A DNA stretch of 11,935 bases, taken from NCBI GenBank assembly GCA_002293315.1, contig DBCZ01000068.1, forward strand, positions 30,003 through 41,937, read 5' to 3'. Origin of the DNA: Ruminococcaceae bacterium UBA945 (GTDB lineage Bacteria > Bacillota > Clostridia > Oscillospirales > Acutalibacteraceae). A program made the position numbers and the translations under genes. The first letter of the stretch is position 1. Each line of letters begins with the position of its first letter. Below are positions 1 to 6,306 of the stretch, piece by piece. The notes under the pieces were generated by a model that was not told the origin of the DNA, searched no databases, and was given only the letters and a program-made list of their open reading frames with translations.

Positions 1-657
1 GCGGCAAACGGCTGGCTTGAGGAAAGCGACGTCGATTATATTGATTTAGCCTTTGAGATGGAGAAGATAGGGTGCGAATATTTGATTGTCACGGATATAT
101 CCACTGACGGCACACTTGCCGGACCGAATTTTCAAATGCTTAATGCTGTGAATAAAAAAGTGAGCTGCAATATAATCGCGAGCGGCGGCGTGAGCAGACT
201 GGAGGATATTGTCAAGCTGCGTGAGATGGGTATATACGGTGCAATCACAGGCAAGGCTGTTTACACAGGCGCAATAGATTTAGAAGAAGTAGTGATAGCC
301 GGGCAGAAAATCAATCCAGACGCAGATATACTTGAGCTTGAGGATAATCTCTCCAGATATTTCAGGAAAAGTGAGCTGATTCCTGCGATTATCCAAAGTG
401 CTTCTGGCAATGAAGTTCTGATGATGGCCTATATGAGCCTTGAATCTCTGAAGAAATCAATCGAGACAGGATACACATGGTTCTACAGCAGAAGCAGGCA
501 GAGCCTTTGGAACAAGGGAGAGATATCGGGGCATGTGCAGAGAATTGTGAGCATTCACGCTGACTGTGATGACGACACGCTGCTGATAAAAGTGGAGCAA
601 ACGGGCGCTGCCTGCCACACCGGCAGATTCTCGTGCTTTTATAAACAGATAATGTAG
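1..657 (+). CDS. hisA-hisI: HisA-HisI fusion (partial at 5' end): ProFAR isomerase joined to phosphoribosyl-AMP cyclohydrolase
   Basis: The frame is open from base 1, so the N-terminus lies outside the window; 218 residues are visible. Visible residues 1 to about 103 are the C-terminal half of HisA, with the TDISTDGTLAGPN motif carrying a conserved active-site Asp, then ASGGVSRLEDI and GAITGKAVYTGAIDLEE, the usual last strands of the HisA barrel. After a linker of about 15 residues comes a complete HisI domain (about residues 119-215) with the metal-binding HADCDDD motif and the ACHTG and SCF cysteines. HisI opens the ring of phosphoribosyl-AMP to give ProFAR, which HisA isomerises, so the fusion joins two consecutive cytosolic steps. 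No stop lies between the domains. The first in-frame ATG after the linker is already inside HisI, so a separate hisI start is unlikely; one in-frame GTG at 292 has only a weak ribosome site. hisF, often found between hisA and hisI, is absent here. Confidence 0.93.
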   Translation, partial: AANGWLEESDVDYIDLAFEMEKIGCEYLIVTDISTDGTLAGPNFQMLNAVNKKVSCNIIASGGVSRLEDIVKLREMGIYGAITGKAVYTGAIDLEEVVIAGQKINPDADILELEDNLSRYFRKSELIPAIIQSASGNEVLMMAYMSLESLKKSIETGYTWFYSRSRQSLWNKGEISGHVQRIVSIHADCDDDTLLIKVEQTGAACHTGRFSCFYKQIM

Positions 658-666
658 GAGGAAGAT

Positions 667-990
667 ATGGATTCACTCAAGGGCTTATATGAAGTTGTTT
701 CGAGCCGAAAAAATGATAATGTTGAAGGTTCGTACACATGTTATCTTTTCGAGAAGGGCACTGATAAAATACTCAAGAAGTGCGGCGAGGAATGCAGTGA
801 GGTGATAATCGCGGCAAAGAATGGCGATAAAGAGGAAATCGTGCTTGAAATAAGTGATTTGCTTTATCATCTTATGGTTCTGATGGTGAATGAAAACATT
901 CCGCTTGAAGCCGTTGAGGCCGAGCTTCAAAAGCGAAGCGCAAAGCAGGGCAACCTGAAGACCTTTCACGAGGCAGATAAAAACACATGA
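667..990 (+). CDS. hisE: Phosphoribosyl-ATP pyrophosphohydrolase HisE
   Basis: HisE removes pyrophosphate from phosphoribosyl-ATP to give phosphoribosyl-AMP, the step just before HisI. The protein has 107 residues, the usual size for stand-alone HisE, and is all-helical like the MazG superfamily. The acidic metal-binding set is visible as KCGEECSEV (E41, E42, E45) and EISD (E61, D64), followed by LLYHLMVLM. The start has a strong AGGAGG at 656-661, five bases upstream and overlapping the stop of the preceding gene, so it is the next cistron of the same operon. In many bacteria HisE is fused to HisI; here it is free, and HisI is fused to HisA instead. Confidence 0.95.
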   Translation: MDSLKGLYEVVSSRKNDNVEGSYTCYLFEKGTDKILKKCGEECSEVIIAAKNGDKEEIVLEISDLLYHLMVLMVNENIPLEAVEAELQKRSAKQGNLKTFHEADKNT

Positions 991-1742
991 GAAATGAAGC
1001 TGAAATGCTGGAATACTTGAAATCCGAAGAGGCGAAAAGCTTCTCCGGCTGGGATTTTTCCTATCTCAACGGCAGAATCATTGAAGGCGCCTTGCCTTGG
1101 GACTACCGCCAAAAAGTAAAGGCTTTTTTGAAGCCCGCTTCAAAAATCCTTGATATGGGAACAGGAGGATGCGAATTTTTATTGTCTCTCCGGCATCCGT
1201 ATGAGCTGACGAGCGTTACAGAGGGTTATGAGCCGAACTATCTTCTCTGCAAAGAAAAGCTTGAGCCTCTGGGTGTTACGGTTAAGAGGGTGCAAGATGA
1301 CGATACTCTCAATTTTCCCGATGAGAGTTTTGATTTAGTGCTGAACCGTCACGAAAGCTATGATTTAAGCGAAGTGTACCGCGTGCTTAAAAAGGGTGGG
1401 TTCTTCCTCACACAGCAGGTGGGCGAGGAGAATAATGTATCTTTGATTAAAGCGTTGATAGAAAATCATCAACCACCACTCTTGGGCTTTAATCTTGAAA
1501 ACGAAAAGCCGCGCTTCGAAAAGGCGGGCTTCAGAATTATGTATCGCAACCAGTGCTTTGCAGTCACGCGCTGCTATGACATCGGCGCGGTGGTCTATTA
1601 TGCAAAGGTGCTGCCGTGGGAATTTCCGGGCTTCTCCGTTGAACGCGATTTTTCGCGTCTCATTAAGGTGAACGAGAGGATTGAAAGTGATGGCTGTTTT
1701 CAAACAGAGGCACACAGATTCATCATCATAGCAAAAAAGTAG
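987..1742 (+). CDS. Class I SAM-dependent methyltransferase, substrate unknown
   Basis: This is a 251-residue Rossmann-fold methyltransferase, expected to be cytosolic. Motif I is ILDMGTGGCEF (residues 54-64), which binds SAM. The acidic residue ending strand 2 is probably E79 in SVTEGYEPN. The strand 4 region is FPDESFDLVLNRHESYD (110-126), followed by EVYRVLKKGGFFLTQQVG (129-146). The NRHE and TQQVG signatures recall a group of uncharacterised Firmicute and actinobacterial methyltransferases; I cannot name a substrate. The ATG overlaps the hisE stop (ATGA at 987-990) and has only a weak ribosome site, so translation is probably coupled to hisE. It is the last gene before the terminator at 1742. 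A role in histidine synthesis is not implied by the sequence. Confidence 0.85.
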   Translation: MRNEAEMLEYLKSEEAKSFSGWDFSYLNGRIIEGALPWDYRQKVKAFLKPASKILDMGTGGCEFLLSLRHPYELTSVTEGYEPNYLLCKEKLEPLGVTVKRVQDDDTLNFPDESFDLVLNRHESYDLSEVYRVLKKGGFFLTQQVGEENNVSLIKALIENHQPPLLGFNLENEKPRFEKAGFRIMYRNQCFAVTRCYDIGAVVYYAKVLPWEFPGFSVERDFSRLIKVNERIESDGCFQTEAHRFIIIAKK

Positions 1743-1764
1743 AGCGGGGGTTTCCCGCTCTTTT
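1742..1764. terminator. Bidirectional intrinsic terminator between convergent operons
   Basis: A perfect 7-bp GC-rich stem, GAGCGGG (1742-1748) and CCCGCTC (1754-1760), encloses a 5-base loop and is followed by TTTT on the plus strand. On the minus strand the same stem is followed by TAC and a six-T run (the complement of 1733-1738). It therefore ends both the his operon and the minus-strand operon; the minus-strand stop codon (1763-1765) overlaps the plus-strand T tract. Confidence 0.88.
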
Positions 1765-3988
1765 ACCTTTCAAGAAGCTTTTTTACTGCTTCAATATTTC
1801 CTTTTTCTCTCACAGCCAGTTCGTCTGCGCACGCTTTTAGCCTTGCTCTTTCCGGAATAAGCGAAACGGCTTCGTCAATGGCGGGGGAGAGCTTTTCAAA
1901 GCTTGCGTCTTCGAGGTTCATGCATTGCCCGTATCCGAGATAATCCACAAAAGAATTCACCTTCGGGTCATAGGATATGCCGACAATCGGCACGCCGCTC
2001 ATCGAAGAGAAAATCAAGCCGTGAAGTCTCATTGATATGACAATCTTCATATATGAAAGCACGGATATAAGCAGCTCCGGCTCGGTTTTGGCATTGACGG
2101 TTATATGCGGCGCTTTCATGTGCTCAATCACCATCTCGGCGGCCTTATTGTCACTTAAGAAATTGATGGGAATGAACACAGGCGTGAGATGATATTTTTC
2201 ATAGATGTAATCGGCAGTTTTGGCAATCTCAGCCGCTTTTTCAGAGTATCCGGGCCAGGTTCTCAGCAGGAAGCAGGCATAGCTTCCCATCGGTGAAATG
2301 CCGTTTTTATTGAGGAACTCCTCGGTCTGCTCTTTATCTGTGGGCTTTAGGATAAGAGCCGGATCAGAGGTGACCTCCATGGTGGGCATGGTGACTCCGA
2401 ATTTCTTCAGCTCATCATATGAGTGCTTTTCGCGCAGGGTTATGCTGTCAACCGAGCTGTTCAGGATTTTTGTGACGCGCTTCACGTTGAAATCTCCGGT
2501 CACAGGGCCAATACCGCAGCCATACATATCCACCTTGTTTTTTTTCATTTTGGCGAGCTTCAGCGTGAGGAGATAGTAATAGAGGCTTCGCCTGCTCGTC
2601 ACGTTTTGAATCAGGCTTCCGCCGCCGTTTATATATAACAGAGATTTCTTCATCTCCCTTGCCATCTTAAAAAAGTTGAACGTGTATATGGAATTAACTC
2701 TAAACGTCTTTTTGATATTCAGAGTATTTTTTGCGAGAACTGTAACCGGCATATATTCGTCGGCGTTCTTCACCGAATAGATGATTGATTCGAGAATAGC
2801 GTCGTCACCGGCGTTGCCATGCCCATATGCGCCGCAGATGATTATGCCGTCGCGCTTTCTTTCGGCAGCGCGTGCATTCCGCACGAGTATGCTTTGATAA
2901 ATTGAGAGCTGAACCTCCACCATTTTATCTATTGAGAACAGCTGTGAGGCCTTTTTGTAAATTGCCTCGCCCATTTTTTTGCGCAGCTTATCATCCTTCG
3001 CCAATGTGACCAGGTGCTTCGCGAGCTCCTCATGATTCTGCGGCTCGAAAATAAAGCCGTTCTTGCCGTCGTCAATCAGCACAGGCACGCCGCCTACATT
3101 TGAGGCAATCGTGGGGTTCTTCATACGCGTGCCCTCCGTCAGGGCATAGGGGAAGGTCTCGGAGATAGAGGTCAAGAGGTTCATGTCAATTGCATTATAG
3201 AAGGAATTTATATCCTTTACCCAGCCGGCGAAGCAAACCTTATCAGCAATGCCGAGGTTTTCGGCCAGTGCCTCAAGCTTTTCCTTATCTTCACCGTCTC
3301 CGGCAATTGCCAGCTTGAGGTTTGGCGCCTCTTTTACCGCGATAGACATGGCCCTCAGCAAGGTGGGGCAATCCTTGACGGGCGTGAGCCGCGCGGCGAT
3401 TCCCGCAACCACGTCGCCGGGCTTCACGTCAAAGCCTATGGAGGAGAAGAAATCCTCGCGGCTTGAGGTTTGAATGGGTGTTTTGAAGTCAATGCCGTTA
3501 TATATTGTATATATCTTTTCGGCGGGGAACTTTCTGTCGATAAGAATTTCCGTCATCGTGTCAGACACGCCGATGTAGTAATCCACCTTGCGCAAAGCGA
3601 TTTTATACGTGGTGCCGTAGATGGTTCTCGCGGCTGGGCGGCCCATGTAGTCGAGGCGGTAATCGCTGTGAACGGTAGTAACGACTGGCGCGTGAATTCG
3701 CTTTTTGAGCATCATGCCCATGAGATTTCCACGGGCGCCGTGGCAATGGATTAAATCGACATGCTTTTCGCCCACTATTTCCATAAGCCGGTGCAGCCCG
3801 GTATATATGTTGCCGGATTCAATTATATGGATAGGGATATTCATTTTTTCGGCGTCCTCTGAGAAATCTCCCTTCATAAAGCATACGATTTCAGCGTCGA
3901 TATGCTGATTCAACTCACGCAGCAGGTTCAGTACATGCGTTTTTGCGCCGCCTGTATCTCCTCCGCCAATCAAGTGGATAACTCTCAT
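1763..3988 (-). CDS. csaB: Fusion of GT4 glycosyltransferase and CsaB-like polysaccharide pyruvyl transferase
   Basis: The 741-residue protein has two enzyme domains. Residues 1 to about 368 form a GT-B family 4 glycosyltransferase: IHLIGGGDTGGAKTHV (4-19), HCHGARGN (81-88), GIAARLTPVKD (196-206), AIAGDGED, and the E-x7-E pair at E277 and E285. After a basic linker, residues 380-741 are a polysaccharide pyruvyl transferase of the CsaB type: IICGAYGHGNAGDDA (383-397), YINGGGSLIQN (452-462), GCGIGP (490-495) and SMRLHGLIFSSMSGVPIVGISYDPKV (652-677, shown here only by its ends SMRLHG and YDPKV). CsaB uses phosphoenolpyruvate to add ketal pyruvate to secondary cell-wall polysaccharide, the ligand for SLH-domain surface proteins. 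I infer that the GT4 half adds a sugar of the same polymer. The start has GGAGGG a few bases upstream, 12 bases after the preceding stop. CsaB alone is usually about half this length. Confidence 0.9.
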   Translation of the reverse strand: MRVIHLIGGGDTGGAKTHVLNLLRELNQHIDAEIVCFMKGDFSEDAEKMNIPIHIIESGNIYTGLHRLMEIVGEKHVDLIHCHGARGNLMGMMLKKRIHAPVVTTVHSDYRLDYMGRPAARTIYGTTYKIALRKVDYYIGVSDTMTEILIDRKFPAEKIYTIYNGIDFKTPIQTSSREDFFSSIGFDVKPGDVVAGIAARLTPVKDCPTLLRAMSIAVKEAPNLKLAIAGDGEDKEKLEALAENLGIADKVCFAGWVKDINSFYNAIDMNLLTSISETFPYALTEGTRMKNPTIASNVGGVPVLIDDGKNGFIFEPQNHEELAKHLVTLAKDDKLRKKMGEAIYKKASQLFSIDKMVEVQLSIYQSILVRNARAAERKRDGIIICGAYGHGNAGDDAILESIIYSVKNADEYMPVTVLAKNTLNIKKTFRVNSIYTFNFFKMAREMKKSLLYINGGGSLIQNVTSRRSLYYYLLTLKLAKMKKNKVDMYGCGIGPVTGDFNVKRVTKILNSSVDSITLREKHSYDELKKFGVTMPTMEVTSDPALILKPTDKEQTEEFLNKNGISPMGSYACFLLRTWPGYSEKAAEIAKTADYIYEKYHLTPVFIPINFLSDNKAAEMVIEHMKAPHITVNAKTEPELLISVLSYMKIVISMRLHGLIFSSMSGVPIVGISYDPKVNSFVDYLGYGQCMNLEDASFEKLSPAIDEAVSLIPERARLKACADELAVREKGNIEAVKKLLER

Positions 3989-4000
3989 CTTTCCCTCCGA

Positions 4001-4963
4001 TTACCTCAGTTTATTTTCAAATTCATCAAGAAACCATATCTTCTTTGCTTCATACTCTTTTTGGTTCAAATATTCCAGAATTCCGGCGTCTGTTTTGAAA
4101 GAGAAGCGAAGCTTGTATGAATACAGCGCCTGATACGGAAAGCCAATCTCCTTGTTTATCTTGTTTATTCCATATTTTCCGTCTCCGGCCAGTGGGTGGC
4201 CAATTGAAGCAAAATGCGCCCTGATTTGATGTGTTCTGCCAGTGAGAAGCTCTACTTCAACAAGTGAGAATTCGATTTTCTCCTTAATAACTCTGTATTG
4301 AGTCTTGATTGTCTTCGCGCCCTCATGCATTTTATCAGAGATAAAGACCTTGTTTTTGCTCTCGTTTTTCTCGAGGTAACCCGTCAAGATGCCGCTTTCC
4401 TTTTTCAAAGCACCGCAGACAACGCAAAGGTAGAATTTATCAATCTCGCGCTTTTTGACCTTATCATTCATAATGCGCAGGGTTTCTGCGTTCTTTGCGG
4501 CCATGACTATACCGCCGGTATTGCGGTCAATTCGGTTGATGAGCGCCGGGGCGAAGGAGTTTTCATTTTGAGGATTATACTGGCCTTTGTCAAAAAGATA
4601 GTGCTGCACCCTCGCGATTAAAGAATCGAAATGATAGTTTTCATCGGGATGCACTATCAGCCCGGGCTTTTTATCAAGCAGAAGAATGTTTTCGTCTTCA
4701 TAGATGATTTCAAGCTTTAGCGGCGCTTTGAGAAAATCATACTCCTCTGGGTTTTGCTGAAAGAATTCATCTTTAAGATACAGCGTGATTTCATCGCCGG
4801 CTTTAAGTTTTGTCGAGATTTCACACCGCTTGCCGTTTAGCTTGATGTCTTTCTTCCTGATGCATTTATACATCATTGACTGCGGGAGATTCGGAAAAGC
4901 CTTAGTAAGGAATTTATCCAGGCGCTGGCCGCTGTCGTTTTCTTTGATAATCACGGCTTTCAT
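4001..4963 (-). CDS. RluA-family pseudouridine synthase
   Basis: This 320-residue enzyme converts a specific uridine in RNA, usually 23S rRNA, to pseudouridine. An N-terminal S4 RNA-binding domain spans about residues 10-65 (RLDKFLTK, then IRKKDIKLNGKR). The catalytic domain includes LLLDKKPGLIVHP (94-106), the active-site loop INRIDRNTGG with catalytic D146 (the common form is HRLD-x-x-TSG), and TGRTHQIRAHF (241-251). The layout is that of RluC/RluD-like members; the exact target position cannot be told. The ATG overlaps the stop of the upstream membrane gene (ATGA at 4963-4960), with a modest GGTGAGGG ribosome site, so the two are translationally coupled. Confidence 0.92.
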   Translation of the reverse strand: MKAVIIKENDSGQRLDKFLTKAFPNLPQSMMYKCIRKKDIKLNGKRCEISTKLKAGDEITLYLKDEFFQQNPEEYDFLKAPLKLEIIYEDENILLLDKKPGLIVHPDENYHFDSLIARVQHYLFDKGQYNPQNENSFAPALINRIDRNTGGIVMAAKNAETLRIMNDKVKKREIDKFYLCVVCGALKKESGILTGYLEKNESKNKVFISDKMHEGAKTIKTQYRVIKEKIEFSLVEVELLTGRTHQIRAHFASIGHPLAGDGKYGINKINKEIGFPYQALYSYKLRFSFKTDAGILEYLNQKEYEAKKIWFLDEFENKLR

Positions 4964-5433
4964 ACGCGCTTGCCCTCACCGGCTCTCTTTTTGAAGGTGA
5001 AGAAGACTCTGGGCAAAGATAGTACAATGCCGATGCCCACGGCGATAGCGACCGCAATTTTGAGGGTTTCAATCCCCTTTTCAGCACCCATCATATTGTC
5101 TCCCATAAAGAAATAATAGCCCGTATAGTAAATACCGTAACCCGGCACGATAGGGAAAATACCGCACATCAGAAAGGTAATAACGGGCTCGTGGCGCGCA
5201 AAAGAGAGAATTCGCGAAAGCCATGTTAGGCAGACAGATGAAATAAGTGACGCTAAAACGATATCTATGCCAAGATTTGTGCATATCGAATATGTGAGCC
5301 ATGCCAAAGCCCCGATAAGACCCACAAAAAGAATTTGTTTTTTAGGCACATGGAAGATAATCGTGAAAGCTATTGTGCCGATGAAGGCAATTGCGGTGGT
5401 GCCGGCAAGCATGAGAATGGCTTCGACGTTCAT
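4960..5433 (-). CDS. ThrE-type threonine/serine exporter, small membrane subunit
   Basis: This is a 157-residue, almost wholly hydrophobic protein with about five predicted membrane segments (roughly residues 5-27, 33-50, 55-75, 82-105 and 122-142) and a basic C-terminus. The motif FPIVPGYGIYYTGYYF is typical of the C-terminal half of ThrE-family exporters, which here is a separate gene. With the upstream gene it should form one transporter moving threonine, serine or a related small molecule outward across the cytoplasmic membrane. I chose the ATG at 5433: it has AGGAGG six bases upstream and overlaps the preceding stop as ATGA. The frame stays open upstream, but that part only reads through the neighbouring gene. 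Confidence 0.88.
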   Translation of the reverse strand: MNVEAILMLAGTTAIAFIGTIAFTIIFHVPKKQILFVGLIGALAWLTYSICTNLGIDIVLASLISSVCLTWLSRILSFARHEPVITFLMCGIFPIVPGYGIYYTGYYFFMGDNMMGAEKGIETLKIAVAIAVGIGIVLSLPRVFFTFKKRAGEGKRV

Positions 5434-6200
5434 AGCGCACCTCCTGTTATCATGGAAAATAGGCGGATTACCGTGCCAACGCCCACGCCGATGCACACGC
5501 CGACGATGAGCGCGTCAATCATGCGGATTGAGCCGCTGAGATAGTCGCCGTTGAAGAAATCGCGTATTGAATTCGTCAGCGCCATACCGGGCACAAGCCT
5601 GATTATTGAGCCGATGATTATTTTTGCCGAATCATCACCGAAGCCAATCAAAACAAAGAGCGAGGCTAAAACGGAGACGAACGCACTGGCGAGTAAGTTG
5701 ACAAGGAATTTTGAGGTCTTGTGTTTTTCCAGGAGATGCAGAATTCCTTCAACAAGGAAGCCGCACACAAATGCAGCAGAGGAATCAAGAAAGCTTCCGC
5801 CTGTAAGCAAAGCGAATGCCATGCTTCCCGCCGCACAGGCAAGCATGGTGAGAATCAGGCGTGAATAAGGGATTTCATTTATCTTACGAAGGCGCTCATA
5901 GCCCGCTTCAATGCTTATATCTCCGGCCGTTATTTCGCGTGAAAGCTGATTGAGCGCGGAGATTCTGCCTATATGAACGCGTGTGCTCTTGATATGCTTC
6001 AGTGCGGTGTTCTTAACCTCGCCGGATTCAATCCCGTTGACAAATATGGCGTTTGTAAGCACATATGCGTTGAAGCTGTCAACATCATATGCCTTTGCCA
6101 CGCGCTCCATTGTCTCTTGCACGCGGGAAATCTCGGCGCCGTTTTCGAGCAATGATTTTCCTATTTCAAATGAAAGCTCAATTGAACTTATTTTATTCAT
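5430..6200 (-). CDS. ThrE-type threonine/serine exporter, large subunit (DUF1212 family)
   Basis: This 256-residue protein has a soluble N-terminal domain of about 110 residues (GKSLLENGAEISRVQETMER, then an IFVNG strand) followed by about five membrane segments. The motif RLVPGMALTNSIRDF and the following GDYLSGSIRMIDAL match the ThrE family, whose known members export threonine and serine; the actual substrate here is inferred. It is the first gene of a four-gene minus-strand operon. I chose the ATG at 6200, which has GAGG nine bases upstream. A TTG three codons earlier (6209) touches the ribosome site and is less likely. Confidence 0.88.
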   Translation of the reverse strand: MNKISSIELSFEIGKSLLENGAEISRVQETMERVAKAYDVDSFNAYVLTNAIFVNGIESGEVKNTALKHIKSTRVHIGRISALNQLSREITAGDISIEAGYERLRKINEIPYSRLILTMLACAAGSMAFALLTGGSFLDSSAAFVCGFLVEGILHLLEKHKTSKFLVNLLASAFVSVLASLFVLIGFGDDSAKIIIGSIIRLVPGMALTNSIRDFFNGDYLSGSIRMIDALIVGVCIGVGVGTVIRLFSMITGGAL

Positions 6201-6241
6201 TATTGGCAACCTCGTGAGAAATTATAGATGACCGGATAAAT

Positions 6242-6270
6242 ATCATATCACAATATCTTTAATTCATAAA
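6242..6270 (-). promoter_or_regulatory. Candidate extended -10 promoter for the thrE-rluA-csaB operon
   Basis: On the minus strand the -10 TATGAT (6247-6242) carries an upstream TG (extended -10) and sits 17 bases from a weak TTTATG at -35 (6270-6265). Transcription would start near 6235, leaving a leader of about 35 bases before the ATG at 6200. A second TATAAT at 6226-6221 would leave almost no leader and has no good -35. Confidence 0.45.
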
Positions 6271-6277
6271 GCAACTG

Positions 6278-6286
6278 TGATAAAAT
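6278..6286 (+). promoter_or_regulatory. Candidate extended -10 promoter for the surface-protein gene
   Basis: TGA followed by TAAAAT (6281-6286) makes an extended -10 element. No convincing -35 is visible at 16-18 bases. The start point would be near 6293, only about 20 bases before the coding start, just enough to include the G-rich ribosome site. It lies back to back with the minus-strand promoter in the same intergenic region. Confidence 0.35.
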
Positions 6287-6298
6287 AATCAGAGCACT

Positions 6299-6306
6299 GG
6301 GGGTGA
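6299..6306 (+). promoter_or_regulatory. Ribosome binding site that favours an ATT start at 6312
   Basis: GGGGGTGA matches 7 of 8 bases of the ideal GGAGGTGA and ends five bases before ATT at 6312. In hrcA the equivalent GGTGA also ends five bases before its GTG start. The nominal GTG start at 6303 lies inside this site and could not be placed correctly in the ribosome by it. Confidence 0.55.

Noticed and set aside
1..330. Reading the first domain as HisF rather than HisA
   Set aside because: HisF and HisA are related barrels, but TDISTDGTLAGPN and the ASGGVSRLED...GKAVY pattern are HisA-type; HisF would show a TSMDRDGT-like motif.
5434..5496. An N-terminal extension of the small ThrE subunit starting at 5496
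   Set aside because: The extension is basic, non-hydrophobic and reads inside the upstream gene; the ATG at 5433 has a strong ribosome site and a stop/start overlap.
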